DNA from: Oscillospiraceae bacterium
GTDB taxonomy: Bacteria > Bacillota > Clostridia > Lachnospirales > Lachnospiraceae
Reading direction: 5' to 3'
Length of the DNA stretch: 64,000 bases
Assembly (NCBI GenBank): GCA_021771715.1
Contig: JAETOO010000001.1
Coordinates: 62,001-126,000 of the forward strand
Positions 8,156 to 17,754 of this stretch are shown here, one piece after another. A model generated the notes under the pieces. The model saw nothing but the letters and a program-made list of their open reading frames with translations. It did no database searches and had not been told where the DNA came from. The first letter of the stretch is position 1. Each line of letters starts with the position of its first letter. Position numbers and translations under genes: made by a program.

Positions 8156-9505
8156 CTACTCCACCAGCGCAATCCGCTTCCACTTCCCCTGCGCGTACCG
8201 CACCATGCACGTCACCCCCGTGATCAGCCAGGTGAGCCCTGTTGTGTACCAGACGGCCCAGTAGCCCAGCGCAGGGCTGCCGCAGAGCAGGAAGGCGAAT
8301 CCGATCCGGCCGATGACCTCGGCGAGGCCGCTGACGAACGCGAACGTGGAGTCGCCGGCCCCGTTCAGCAGGCTGCGCGCGACGTAGATCATGCCGAGCG
8401 GCATGTAGAACAGGCTCGTGATCCTTACCGCTCTGCCGCCGATCGCAATCACATTCGCGTCGTCGACGAAGAGGCCGACAAACGCGTTGCCCCAGAGGTA
8501 CATCATCCCCATCATGATCAGGCTGAATGCGACCACCAGAGCCGTCGAGCGGTGGTAGCCGCGCACCACGCGGTCCACCCGGCCGGCGCCGAGATTCTGC
8601 CCGGCAAAGGTCGCGATCGCCATGCCCAGAGAATTGTACGGCTGCTGGACAAACTGCTCGATGCGGCACGTCGAGGTGAAGGCTGCGATCACGTCCGGCC
8701 CGAACCGGTTGATGATACTCTGCAGCGCGACGCACGAGAACGCGATCAGCGCCCCCTGCGCGCCAAACGGTACACCCAGGCGCAGACATTTCCGGATCAG
8801 CAGCCCGTCCGGCCTCAGGTTTTCCTTCGTCAGCCGGAAGTACGGATTCTTCAGCACCGCGTACACGATACAGCCGAGCGCCGAGAGGAGCTGGGCCAGC
8901 ACCGTCGCGATCGCCACACCCGCGACGCCCAGGTCGAAAATCAGCACGAGCGCCAGATCCCCGGCCACATTCAGGACGCTGGAGACGATCAGGAAAATCA
9001 GCGGCGTCCTCGAGTCCCCGAGCGCCCGCAGCATCGCGGCGATGCCGTTGTAGAGCACCACGGAGATCACGCCGCCGCAGACGATGCGCGTGTACAGAAG
9101 CGCATCGTCAAAAATCTCCTGCGGCGTATTCAGAAGCGTCAGAATCCCGCGCGAGAACAGGACGGAGAGCACGCTCACCACTACGCCCATCCCGAGCAGC
9201 AGGTAGATCGAGCTTCCGATCGAGTCCTTGACCCGCTTCTCGTTTTTCATCCCGAAATACTGCGACATCAGGACGCCCGCGCCGGTCGCGAAGCCGTTGC
9301 ACAGACAGAAGTACAGATAATTCAGGGAGGACGTCATCCCGACCGCCGCGAGTGCGTTTTTCCCGACGTAGTTGCCGACGATGACCGAGTCCACCATGTT
9401 GTAAAACTGCTGAAAGATGTTTCCCACCAGCATCGGGATGGAGAACTTCACCAGAAGCGCCAGCTCGCTGCCGGCTGTCATGTCACATAGATACTGCTTC
9501 TTCAT
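8156..9505 (-). CDS. MATE family multidrug/cation antiporter
   Basis: A 449-aa membrane protein with twelve predicted helices in two MatE repeats. The N-terminal repeat begins LLVKFSIPMLVGNIFQQFYNMVDSVIVGNYVG, and the second half contains a matching segment (GVPFGAQGALIAFS...). MATE proteins export cationic drugs or metabolites using Na+ or H+ gradients. It lies 35 nt downstream of the oligoendopeptidase gene on the same strand and is followed by a good terminator. Substrate unknown. Confidence 0.93.
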   Translation of the reverse strand: MKKQYLCDMTAGSELALLVKFSIPMLVGNIFQQFYNMVDSVIVGNYVGKNALAAVGMTSSLNYLYFCLCNGFATGAGVLMSQYFGMKNEKRVKDSIGSSIYLLLGMGVVVSVLSVLFSRGILTLLNTPQEIFDDALLYTRIVCGGVISVVLYNGIAAMLRALGDSRTPLIFLIVSSVLNVAGDLALVLIFDLGVAGVAIATVLAQLLSALGCIVYAVLKNPYFRLTKENLRPDGLLIRKCLRLGVPFGAQGALIAFSCVALQSIINRFGPDVIAAFTSTCRIEQFVQQPYNSLGMAIATFAGQNLGAGRVDRVVRGYHRSTALVVAFSLIMMGMMYLWGNAFVGLFVDDANVIAIGGRAVRITSLFYMPLGMIYVARSLLNGAGDSTFAFVSGLAEVIGRIGFAFLLCGSPALGYWAVWYTTGLTWLITGVTCMVRYAQGKWKRIALVE

Positions 9506-9540
9506 TTCTGCTCTTCCTTCAAAATCAAAGACCTCACGGA

Positions 9541-11328
9541 TCAGAGCTCCTGCGTCGCGCGTTCCAGCTCGTCGAGGTAGGATTCAAACACATCCAGCGC
9601 CCGCTGTACCGGCTCCGGCGTGGACATGTCGACCTCGCAGATTTTCAGCAGGTCGATCGGGTCGAGCGTGCTGCCGCTGCTCAGGAATTTCTTGTACTTT
9701 TCTACGATGCCCGCCTCGCCGGCCAGGATCCGGCTGCTGATCGCAATCGCCGCCGCAAAGCCCGTCGCATACTGGTACACGTAGAACGGGGTGTAGAAGT
9801 GCGGAATCCGCTCCCACTCGTACGCGATCGCCGGATCCGCGATCATATCCGGCCCGAAGTACCGCTCATTCAGCTCCCGGTAGTACGTGCAGAGCTGCTC
9901 CGCGGTCAGCGTCTCCCCGCGCTCCACCGCCGCGTGTGTCTCCCTCTCAAACTCCGCAAACATCGTCTGGCGGAACATCGTCCCCTTGAACTTGTCGAGG
10001 AAGTGATTGATCAGGTACAGCCGCTCCTTCGGATCCTCGGTGCGCTCCATCAGGTCATGAATCAGAATCGCCTCGTTGCAGGTCGACGCGACCTCCGCCA
10101 CGAAGATCCGATAGCCCGCATAGCGGAACGGCAGCGCGTGATCCGAGTGCCACGAGTGCAGCGCATGCCCCATCTCGTGCGCCAGCGTGAACACGTTGTC
10201 GAGCGAGCCGTGAAAGTTCAGCAGCACATACGGGTGGACGCCGTAGGGGCCCCACGAGTACGCGCCGGTGCGCTTTCCCTCATTCTCGTAGACGTCGATC
10301 CAGCGGTTGTCAAAGCCCTCCTGCAGCAGCGCCTGGTAATCCTCCCCGAGCGGTGCAAGCCCGCGCTTTACGATCTGCTTTGCCTCCTCAAACGAGTACT
10401 CCCGCTCCGGGCGGTCGATGACGCGCGCATACACATCGTACATGTGGAGCTCGGAGACCCCGAGCAGCTTTTTGCGCAGACGCACATAGCGGTGCATCGC
10501 CGGAAGACGGTCATTGATCGTCTGCACCAGGTTGTCATACACGGAAACCGGCACGCCGTTCTGGTCCAGTGCCGCCTCCCGCGCGTTCGCGTAGCCGTGC
10601 TCCTTCGCGAAGAAATCTGCCTGCTTCGCGTTCGCGTAGTACATCGCAGCGACCGTGTTGCTGTACTGCGCATACACGGAGTACAGGTTCTCAAACGCCG
10701 ACTTGCGCAGCGCGCGGTCCCTGCTCTCCACGAAGGAAATATACTTGCCGATCGTCAGCGGATGCTGATTCCCCTCGCTGTCGACCGCGTCCGGGAACCG
10801 GATGTCCGCATTGTTGAACATCGAGAAAATGTTGTCGGCCTGCGCGATCTCACCGGCTCTCGAGAGCAGCTCCTCCGTCTTCGCGTCGAGCACATGCGCA
10901 CGCCTACGCGTCACCTGCTCGATACTCCTGCGGTACGCTTCCAGCCCTTCCTTCTCCGCAAAATATCCTGCCAGCTTCTCCTCGGGCAGCGCGAGCAGCT
11001 CCGGGTTCAGCCACGCATCTGCCTGCGCGACCTTCACGCCGAGGATCTGCGCCTCGCCGTTCAGCTTCTGGTACACCGCGTCCCCGGTGTCCTGGTGATA
11101 CCGCTGGCCCGCGTACACGGACAGACGCTCATACGTCCGCCTGATCTCCTCGTCGAGCTGCATTGCCGCAAGCAGCCGGTCCGCTCCCTCGCCGAGCGTC
11201 CCCTGACACGCTGCAAGCTGCCCCAGCAGGCCCTCGAGCCGCCTGACATCCGCATCGTAGTCCGCCTGCAACGCGTAGATATCCTCCATCTTCCAGGTGT
11301 TTTCCGTTTTCTGTTCACTTCTCTTCAT
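9541..11328 (-). CDS. pepF: Oligoendopeptidase F (M3B metallopeptidase)
   Basis: A 595-aa cytoplasmic zinc peptidase. The HExxH motif lies in LAHEMGHALHSW at about residue 385, with the third ligand region (FVAEVASTCNEAIL) about 25 residues later. The N-terminal helical domain and the Y-PFYVYQYATGFAAAIAIS substrate-binding segment near the C-terminus are typical of PepF. The length is normal (about 600 aa). It hydrolyses short peptides during protein and peptide turnover. It lies downstream of the nucleoside transporter genes after a 260-nt gap and upstream of a MATE transporter. Confidence 0.95.
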   Translation of the reverse strand: MKRSEQKTENTWKMEDIYALQADYDADVRRLEGLLGQLAACQGTLGEGADRLLAAMQLDEEIRRTYERLSVYAGQRYHQDTGDAVYQKLNGEAQILGVKVAQADAWLNPELLALPEEKLAGYFAEKEGLEAYRRSIEQVTRRRAHVLDAKTEELLSRAGEIAQADNIFSMFNNADIRFPDAVDSEGNQHPLTIGKYISFVESRDRALRKSAFENLYSVYAQYSNTVAAMYYANAKQADFFAKEHGYANAREAALDQNGVPVSVYDNLVQTINDRLPAMHRYVRLRKKLLGVSELHMYDVYARVIDRPEREYSFEEAKQIVKRGLAPLGEDYQALLQEGFDNRWIDVYENEGKRTGAYSWGPYGVHPYVLLNFHGSLDNVFTLAHEMGHALHSWHSDHALPFRYAGYRIFVAEVASTCNEAILIHDLMERTEDPKERLYLINHFLDKFKGTMFRQTMFAEFERETHAAVERGETLTAEQLCTYYRELNERYFGPDMIADPAIAYEWERIPHFYTPFYVYQYATGFAAAIAISSRILAGEAGIVEKYKKFLSSGSTLDPIDLLKICEVDMSTPEPVQRALDVFESYLDELERATQEL

Positions 11329-11588
11329 ATTCTGTCACACACTCCTTCCTGCGCACCAAAAGTGAGACAACCGGCACAGCTACACAGCATGTATCAGACA
11401 TACCCGCCGTAGTCTGCTTCGCCATACGATCAGTTCTCTCACTTCCGAATACACAAAATTGCTTATTACACTTTAACCATATCTGTCAAAGAGGCGCTGC
11501 AGCCGCATATTGCAGATCGCCGCGTTCAATCCTCTTCCTGCCTCCGCGACCGTGCGAAGCAGACTGCGCGCCTTGGCTCTGACTCCTC

Positions 11589-12578
11589 CTATCTTTCCTC
11601 CCGGAAATACGGCTGTCCCAAACTCTCCGGCGGCTGGTCCTCCCGCTTGTTCCGCATGCTCGTGAGCACCAGCACGATGATCGTCACGATGTACGGCAGC
11701 ATCTTGTAGAGCTCCTTGACCGCCAGGTTCATCCCGGTCGGCAAAAACAGGTACAGGATGTACAGTCCTCCGAACAGCACGGAGGCCAGGATTCCCACGC
11801 TCGGTCTCCAGATCGTGAAGATGACGAGCGCGATCGCGAGCCAGCCCCGGTCGCCGAACGCATCGTTCGACCACACGCCGCACGCGTAGTCCATCACGTA
11901 GTACAGGCCGCCGAGCCCCGCGATCATGCTCCCGACGCAGGTCGCCACATATTTGTACCGCGCGATGTTGATGCCCGCCGCGTCCGCCGTGGCCGGGTTC
12001 TCGCCGACCGCGCGCAGATGCAGCCCGACCCGCGTCCGCTTCAGCACGTGCGACGCGATCAATGCCACCACGATCGCCAGGTACGCCAGAAATCCGTAGG
12101 AGAAAAAGATCTTTCCGACCCAGCCGAGCTTCCCCGCAAACGGCAGGCTCCGGCTGAAGTAGCTGCTGGTCGCCGAGAGCGCGATCGACGGCACCTCACT
12201 GCCGGTCAGCTTGATCAGAGAGCCGCCGAAGAAGTTGCCGAAGCCCACGCCGAACGTCGTCATCGCGAGCCCCGTGACGTTCTGGTTCGCCCGCAGCGTC
12301 ACCGTCAGGAAGCAGTACAGCAGCCCCATCAGCCCGGAGCCGATCAGGCAGGCCGCCATCGGAATCGCGATCGCGAGAAACGCATTCATCCGGCCTGCCG
12401 CCGCCTGCTCGTACAAAAAGGCGCCGATCACGCCGCAGATACCGCCGACGTACATAATACCCGGAATTCCCAGGTTCAGATTGCCCGATTTTTCCGTCAG
12501 GGTCTCCCCGGTCGCCCCGAACAGAAGCGGGATCCCCTGCACAACGGCTCTCGGGATAAAGGATACAAAATCAAACAT
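11589..12578 (-). CDS. Nucleoside-type ABC transporter permease (NupQ/YufQ-like)
   Basis: A 329-aa BPD_transp_2 family permease with about eight to ten hydrophobic helices. Motifs such as EKSGNLNLGIPGIMYVG near the N-terminus and LRAVGENPATADAAGINIARYKY in the cytoplasmic loop are characteristic of the BMP/Nup importer class. It is 4 nt after its partner permease at 12583-13683. With the ATPase and the BmpA-like binding protein upstream it forms a complete purine/pyrimidine nucleoside importer. Confidence 0.92.
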   Translation of the reverse strand: MFDFVSFIPRAVVQGIPLLFGATGETLTEKSGNLNLGIPGIMYVGGICGVIGAFLYEQAAAGRMNAFLAIAIPMAACLIGSGLMGLLYCFLTVTLRANQNVTGLAMTTFGVGFGNFFGGSLIKLTGSEVPSIALSATSSYFSRSLPFAGKLGWVGKIFFSYGFLAYLAIVVALIASHVLKRTRVGLHLRAVGENPATADAAGINIARYKYVATCVGSMIAGLGGLYYVMDYACGVWSNDAFGDRGWLAIALVIFTIWRPSVGILASVLFGGLYILYLFLPTGMNLAVKELYKMLPYIVTIIVLVLTSMRNKREDQPPESLGQPYFREER

Positions 12579-12582
12579 CGTC

Positions 12583-13683
12583 TCATGCCTCCTTTCTCAC
12601 AGACTTGCGGAAGGAAAGTTTGTAGTGGATAAAGAACTCGCTTCCGATGATAAAAAACAAAATGACGCCCGTCAGGATATCCCCGAAGGAGTGATTCAGA
12701 CTGAAGATCGTGGAGATCTCGCTGGCGCCCCGGTCGAGAAAGACGAGCAGGAACGTCGTGAACACCATCGTCAGCGGATTGAACTTCGCCAGCCACGAGA
12801 CCATGACGGCGGTAAAGCCGCGGCCGTTCGCGATCGTCGTCGTGATCGTGTGGTCCGTGCCGCCGACCAGGAGCAGCCCCGCCAGCCCGCACAGCGCGCC
12901 GGAGAGCAGCATCGTGCGGATGATGACCTTGTCCACCTTGATCCCGACGTAGCGCGCCGTGCGCACACTCTCGCCGACAACAGAGATCTCATAGCCGTGC
13001 TTCGAGCGGTTCAGGTAGATATACATCACGATCGTCAGCACCGCCACGATCAGGATGTTCAGCAGGTACTTGTACGACCCGATCTGCGGCAGCCAGCCCG
13101 CCTCGGTGGACTGGTTGATGATGCCGATCTTGCCCGCTCCCTTCGGCACCTCCCACAGAATGATGAAGTAGGCGACCAGCTGTGTCGCGACGTAGTTCAT
13201 CATCAGGGTAAACAGCGTCTCATTCGTGTTCCACTTTGCCTTGAAAAATGCCGGGATCGCACCCCAGATCGCGCCCGCAGCGAGGCTCGATATGACCATC
13301 AGCGCGATCAGCAGCCCGTTCGGGATCTTGTCTCCCAGAAGGATCATGCAGGCCGCAGTCGCAAGGCCACCGATCAAGATCTGCCCTTCCCCTCCGATAT
13401 TCCAGAAGCGCATCCGGAAGGCCGGCGTGACCGCGAGCGAGACGCACAGCAGGATCGCGATGTTCTGCAGCAGGATCCAGGTCTTGCGCGCCGTGCCGAA
13501 CGCGCCGGTCCACATCGTCTGATACACTGCGATCGGGTTCTCGCCGGTGAGCGCCATCGTCACAACCGCGCAGACCACCAGCGCCAGCACGATGGCCGCC
13601 GCCCGGATCCCCCACGCGGCGTACCACGGGTAGTCCTTCCTCTTTGAAATATGAAAAAACGGTCCGTTCTTCTGTCTATTCAT
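12583..13683 (-). CDS. Nucleoside-type ABC transporter permease (NupP/YufP-like)
   Basis: A 366-aa BPD_transp_2 permease. It contains the diagnostic RMRFWNIGGEGQILIGG segment (about residues 90-106) and the loop GYEISVVGESVRTARYVGI. Its start overlaps the end of the ATPase gene by 8 bp, so translation is probably coupled. It works as a heterodimer with the next permease. Confidence 0.92.
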   Translation of the reverse strand: MNRQKNGPFFHISKRKDYPWYAAWGIRAAAIVLALVVCAVVTMALTGENPIAVYQTMWTGAFGTARKTWILLQNIAILLCVSLAVTPAFRMRFWNIGGEGQILIGGLATAACMILLGDKIPNGLLIALMVISSLAAGAIWGAIPAFFKAKWNTNETLFTLMMNYVATQLVAYFIILWEVPKGAGKIGIINQSTEAGWLPQIGSYKYLLNILIVAVLTIVMYIYLNRSKHGYEISVVGESVRTARYVGIKVDKVIIRTMLLSGALCGLAGLLLVGGTDHTITTTIANGRGFTAVMVSWLAKFNPLTMVFTTFLLVFLDRGASEISTIFSLNHSFGDILTGVILFFIIGSEFFIHYKLSFRKSVRKEA

Positions 13684-15223
13684 GCGCGTTCTCTCCTCCC
13701 ACCCTCGTCATCATCAGACCGATCTCATGCTTCTTCGCCTTCCGGCCGTCCACCACACCGCTGACCTTTCCGCCGCAGAGCACCAGGATCCGGTCGCACA
13801 GCTCCAGCAGCACGTCGAGATCCTCCCCGACGTAGATCACGGCAACTCCCTGTTTTTTCTGGCGGTTCAGCAGCTCGTAGATCGTGTAGGAGGAATTGAT
13901 GTCCAGTCCCCGGACCGCGTAGGCGGTCAGAAGCACCGTCGGCGCAGACGAGATCTCGCGGCCCACAAGCACCTTCTGCACATTTCCCCCGGAGAGCATG
14001 CGCACCGGTGTCGACACCCCCGGCGTGTTGACAGACAGCTCCTCCACCACCCGCTCGGCAAGCGCCTTAGGCGATTTCCGATTGGCAAAGATGGATCTTC
14101 CCTTGCGGAACGAGCGGAGCATCATGTTGTCGGTGAGATCCATACTGCCGACAAGTCCCATCCCCAAACGGTCCTCCGGCACAAACGAGAGGGCCACGCC
14201 CATCTCCGCGATCTTCTGCGGATCCTTGCCGATCAGCTCCTCCCGCTCGCCGCTGTCCTCCACGTAGCAGATGCTGCCCGCCTCGATCGGCTGCAGCCCG
14301 GCAATCGCCTCGAGCAGCTCCTTCTGCCCGCAGCCGGAGATGCCCGCGATGCCGAGGATCTCGCCGCTGTTCGCCGTGAACGAGACGTGATCGAGCTTTA
14401 CGATGCCCTCCTCGTTGCGCACAGTCAGATCCTGCACCTGGATGCGCGGCCGCGGATTCACCGGCTCGGGCCGCTCGATGTTCAGGGACACCGCATGTCC
14501 GACCATCATGTTCGTCATCTCCTGCGCGTTCGTATCCTTCGTGCGCAGATCTCCCACGAAACGCCCGCGGTTCAGGACGGCCACGCGGTCCGAGAGCTCC
14601 TCCACCTCGTGCATCTTGTGGGTGATAATCACGATCGCCTTGCCGCCGTCCCGCATATTCCGAAGGACCGCGAACAGCTTGTCCGCCTCCTGCGGCGCGA
14701 GCACGGCCGTCGGCTCGTCGAGGATCAGGATGTCCGCGCCGCGGTACAGCGCTTTCACGATCTCCACGGTCTGCTTCTCGGAGACAGACATCTCGTAGAC
14801 CTTCTGCCACGGGTCCACCTCAAAGCCGTACGCATCGCAGATCGCCTTGATCCGCGCCGCCACCTTGTTGATGTCCAGCCGTCCCGGCTCCTTCAGCCCA
14901 AGGACGATGTTTTCCGCCGCATTGAGCACGTCGACCAGCTTGAAGTGCTGGTGGATCATGCCGATTCCGTACTGGAAAGCGTCGCGCGGCGAGCTTATGA
15001 CCACTTCTCTGTCATCAATATAGATCTGCCCCTCATCCGGGAAATAAATTCCGGAGAGCATATTCATCAGCGTCGTCTTGCCGCTGCCATTTTCTCCCAG
15101 CAGAGCCAGGATCTCGCCTCTGTAGATATCAAGGCACACCTTTTCATTGGCAACCACCGTGCCAAAGGTCTTCGTAATGTTCCGCATCTTCACTGCGGCT
15201 TTCTTCTTTTCCAAGGGCGTCAC
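13676..15223 (-). CDS. Nucleoside-type ABC transporter ATPase with two nucleotide-binding domains
   Basis: A 515-aa fused double ATPase of the NupO/YufO/RbsA type. The first domain has Walker A GENGSGKTT, signature SVSEKQTVEIVKAL and Walker B ILILDEPTAVL. The second has the degenerate Walker A-like GISGCGQKELL, signature MLSGGNVQKVLVGRE and a degenerate Walker B region LLTAYAVRGLD. In this family the second site is commonly non-canonical. A GTG start was chosen, with GAGG 7 nt upstream. It energises the importer with the two downstream permeases. Confidence 0.93.
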   Translation of the reverse strand: MTPLEKKKAAVKMRNITKTFGTVVANEKVCLDIYRGEILALLGENGSGKTTLMNMLSGIYFPDEGQIYIDDREVVISSPRDAFQYGIGMIHQHFKLVDVLNAAENIVLGLKEPGRLDINKVAARIKAICDAYGFEVDPWQKVYEMSVSEKQTVEIVKALYRGADILILDEPTAVLAPQEADKLFAVLRNMRDGGKAIVIITHKMHEVEELSDRVAVLNRGRFVGDLRTKDTNAQEMTNMMVGHAVSLNIERPEPVNPRPRIQVQDLTVRNEEGIVKLDHVSFTANSGEILGIAGISGCGQKELLEAIAGLQPIEAGSICYVEDSGEREELIGKDPQKIAEMGVALSFVPEDRLGMGLVGSMDLTDNMMLRSFRKGRSIFANRKSPKALAERVVEELSVNTPGVSTPVRMLSGGNVQKVLVGREISSAPTVLLTAYAVRGLDINSSYTIYELLNRQKKQGVAVIYVGEDLDVLLELCDRILVLCGGKVSGVVDGRKAKKHEIGLMMTRVGGENAHE

Positions 15224-15318
15224 GCTCCATCCTCAAACATTCCTATTTTCTCTAATTCTACGCTCCACACCGTCGACGTTAAGCATGTAGTCTCGCCTGC
15301 TCACGGGAACAACAGCGA

Positions 15319-15416
15319 AGGGTGCTGCAAAACCGCGCGCAAGCCGCAAGGTCCGGTATCCGAAACGTCCTGACGGATACCAGATTCTGCGTCTGCGCCG
15401 CGCTTTGCAACACCCT
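15319..15416. repeat. Bipartite stem-loop repeat element, copy 2
   Basis: A 98-nt structured element between the binding protein and ATPase genes of the nucleoside importer. Outer arms AGGGTGCTGCAAA (15319-15331) and TTTGCAACACCCT (15404-15416) pair with one G-U. An inner hairpin GGTATCCG/CGGATACC lies at 15355-15362 and 15374-15381. It shares architecture and arm sequence with the copy at 3-96. It probably also attenuates read-through from the binding-protein gene. Confidence 0.65.
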
Positions 15417-15513
15417 CCTTTTTATCCGATCCCCCGCGACAGGCTGACCGGGTGTCCGTCCTGCCGCACAGCAGCGCTGCCTGGCTCACCCCTCGCGGGA
15501 ATCACATCCTGGA

Positions 15514-16719
15514 TCAATATGCGCTGTCCAGCAGGCTGATTCCGTCGATCTGCAGATCGAAGTACGGAGCGCTGCGGTACTCGGACTCGTGGAAGTAGCC
15601 GTCGCTTACCACCTCGGTGTCCGCCGTGTAGTCCGGATCGGTATCCACGTCAGCCATGTAGCTCTCCACTGCCTGGCCCTCTACGGTAAAGGTCGTGGTG
15701 TCGAATACATGTGTGGTGCCATCCTCGAGCGCCTTCTTTACCTCCTCGAGCTTCTCCACGGTGCCCTCTGCAGCCGCCTGCTCGTTGACATCGGTCAGCA
15801 CGACAGAGCCGGTGGAAAGGTCGCCTGTCCAGTCCGCATCGACTGCCTCGCCCGCTGCCACGGTGCTGATCACATACTCGTAGTACGGCGCCCAGTCGAT
15901 TCTGGAGGAGACAATAAAGGTGTTCGGGCATGCAGCCACGGTGGAACCGTTGTAGGATACGTTCGGCACGCCTGCGGTCTCACACGCGGTCGGCGCTCCC
16001 ATAGAGTCTGCGTGCTGGCTGATCAGCTTGCAGCCGTTCGCAATCAGCTTGTTCGCCGCTTCCTTCTCTGCGGTCTCATCGTACCAAGAACCGGTGAAGG
16101 TCACTTCCATCGTAACAGTCGGGCAAACGCTCTTTGCGCCGAGATAGAAGGATGTGTAACCGGAAATCACCTCTGCATAAGTGAATGCGCCCACATAGCC
16201 CATCTTCGCCTCTTCCGCGGTGAACTCGCCGGCCTCGATCATCTCATTCAGCTTCATGCCTGCCGCCACACCTGCAAGGTAACGTCCCTCGTAGATGGAA
16301 GCGAAGGCGTTGTGATAGTTGTCCTGGCCCTCTGTGTGTGCCTTTGTGCCGGTGGAATGGCAGAACTGCACCTCCGGGAACTCCTTCGCGGCCTGGATCA
16401 TGTAATCCTCATGGCCAAAGCTGTCCGCAAATACAACCGAGCAGCCCGCATCTGCCAGCTCGCACGCTGCGTCGTAGCACTCCTGGCCCTCCGGGATGTT
16501 CGTCCGGAAAATGAACTGATCCTCGCTCACGCCCAGAGCCTCACACGCCTCCTTAGCGGCATTCATAAAATTCAGGTCGTACGTGGAATTCTCGTCATGC
16601 AGGAAAATGAAGCCAACCTTCATGTCAGAGACACTGCTCTCCTCTGCGCTGCAGGTGAAACCGGTGAGCATCGTCATCGACAGCGCCAGCGTCAATGCGA
16701 CTGAAACTGCTTTTTTCAT
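15514..16719 (-). CDS. BMP family nucleoside-binding protein (BmpA/NupN-like)
   Basis: A 401-aa exported substrate-binding protein of the basic-membrane-protein family. Signal sequence: MKKAVSVALTLALSMTMLTG followed by FTCSAEES; the cysteine is not in a perfect lipobox, so lipidation is uncertain. The mature part begins MKVGFIFLHDENSTYDLNFMNAAKEA, typical of Bmp proteins. I chose the ATG at 16719, which has AAGGAGGAG just upstream. An upstream in-frame start at 16821 would put 34 polar residues before the signal peptide. First gene of the importer operon. Confidence 0.93.
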   Translation of the reverse strand: MKKAVSVALTLALSMTMLTGFTCSAEESSVSDMKVGFIFLHDENSTYDLNFMNAAKEACEALGVSEDQFIFRTNIPEGQECYDAACELADAGCSVVFADSFGHEDYMIQAAKEFPEVQFCHSTGTKAHTEGQDNYHNAFASIYEGRYLAGVAAGMKLNEMIEAGEFTAEEAKMGYVGAFTYAEVISGYTSFYLGAKSVCPTVTMEVTFTGSWYDETAEKEAANKLIANGCKLISQHADSMGAPTACETAGVPNVSYNGSTVAACPNTFIVSSRIDWAPYYEYVISTVAAGEAVDADWTGDLSTGSVVLTDVNEQAAAEGTVEKLEEVKKALEDGTTHVFDTTTFTVEGQAVESYMADVDTDPDYTADTEVVSDGYFHESEYRSAPYFDLQIDGISLLDSAY

Positions 16720-16777
16720 TTTATTTCTCCTCCTTGTGTAAAAACACTGTATATGGATACTGAAAAGATACCTTTCT

Positions 16778-16806
16778 ACTGTATAATATTTTCCTCCGGG
16801 TGTCAA
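16778..16806 (-). promoter_or_regulatory. Promoter of the nucleoside importer operon
   Basis: On the minus strand, TTGACA (16801-16806) and TACAGT (16778-16783) are separated by 17 bp, about 60 nt before the BmpA-like start codon. The leader is short and shows no purine riboswitch core. Confidence 0.55.
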
Positions 16807-16935
16807 TTCGCTCTTTTCCATATTTTCCGTCTATTTTCAACGAAAATTTGACGAAAGCATCGAAGTGCGGCCAATGTCAGTCTCCGCTGCGACCCCGGAC
16901 GGCACTCGGAACACTTTAAATCTTTATTTTCCCCG

Positions 16936-16964
16936 TTGACATCCCTCCCCGTCTGTGCTAGTAT
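16936..16964 (+). promoter_or_regulatory. Promoter of the hemolysin III family gene
   Basis: TTGACA (16936-16941), a 17-bp spacer and TAGTAT (16959-16964) lie about 75 nt upstream of the ATG at 17042. It is divergent from the nucleoside operon promoter. Confidence 0.7.
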
Positions 16965-17041
16965 TTGATTATTCTTAATGTAGTTTTCAAAACTATGTTA
17001 TGTAGTTTTTGTTTTTCCAGAAATGCAAGGAGGGATCTCTC

Positions 17042-17692
17042 ATGACAATCACCATTCGGGAACCAGGAAGCGCAATCACGCATTTTATCGGCATGCTGCT
17101 CGCCATGTTTGCCGCCGTGCCGCTGCTCGTGAAAGCCTCGCTCTTCTCCACGCGCACCGGCCTGATCGCGATGGCTGTCTTTATCACGAGCATGATTCTG
17201 CTCTACACGGCCAGCACTCTGTACCATTCGGTCAACCTGACCGGCGCAAAGCTGAAGGTGTTTAAGCGGCTCGACCACATGATGATTTTCGTCCTGATCG
17301 CGGGCTCCTACACACCGGTCTGCCTGCTCGTCCTCGAGCCGCGCGACGGCTATCGCCTGCTCGTCGCCGTCTGGGCGATCGCGGCCCTCGGCATGCTGTT
17401 CAAGCTCTTCTGGGTGACGTGCCCGAAATACGTTTCTTCTATTATATATGTGGCGATGGGCTGGGCCTGCCTCTCTGTCTTCGGACAGCTCCTGCACACC
17501 CTCTCCCCGGCCGCCTTCGGCTGGCTCCTCGCAGGCGGGATCCTCTACACCGTCGGCAGCGTGATCTACGCGCTGAAGCTGCCGCTGTTCAACACGCGCC
17601 ACAAGAACTTCGGCTCCCACGAGATCTTCCACCTGTTCGTGATGGGCGGGAGCATCTGTCATTTTATCTGTATGTATGAGTATGTGCTGTAG
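17042..17692 (+). CDS. Hemolysin III family (PAQR-like) membrane protein
   Basis: A 216-aa seven-helix membrane protein. Family motifs: GSAITHFIGMLLA near the N-terminus, TASTLYHSV in helix 2, KRLDHMMIFVLIAGSYTPVCL, and the C-terminal GSHEIFHLFVMGGSICHF, whose histidines with the N-terminal ones form the presumed metal site. The ATG at 17042 follows AAGGAGGG. The family name is historical. Bacterial members are generally of unknown membrane/lipid-related function and haemolytic activity is not implied. Confidence 0.93.
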   Translation: MTITIREPGSAITHFIGMLLAMFAAVPLLVKASLFSTRTGLIAMAVFITSMILLYTASTLYHSVNLTGAKLKVFKRLDHMMIFVLIAGSYTPVCLLVLEPRDGYRLLVAVWAIAALGMLFKLFWVTCPKYVSSIIYVAMGWACLSVFGQLLHTLSPAAFGWLLAGGILYTVGSVIYALKLPLFNTRHKNFGSHEIFHLFVMGGSICHFICMYEYVL

Positions 17693-17720
17693 ATACCTCT
17701 GCTCCGTCAAAGAACAAAAG

Positions 17721-17752
17721 CGGGGATGCGTTTCGCATCCCCGAAATTTTTT
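17721..17752. terminator. Bidirectional terminator
   Basis: A 10-bp perfect stem CGGGGATGCG/CGCATCCCCG (17721-17730, 17734-17743) with a TTT loop, followed by AAATTTTTT on the plus strand and preceded by an A-rich stretch. It serves the hemolysin III gene and faces the minus-strand fragment at 17755. Confidence 0.85.
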
Positions 17753-17754
17753 GC

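Noticed and set aside
16720-16800. Possible purine riboswitch before the nucleoside-binding protein gene
   Set aside because: The leader is too short and lacks the conserved three-way-junction core. Only a promoter and ribosome-binding site are visible.
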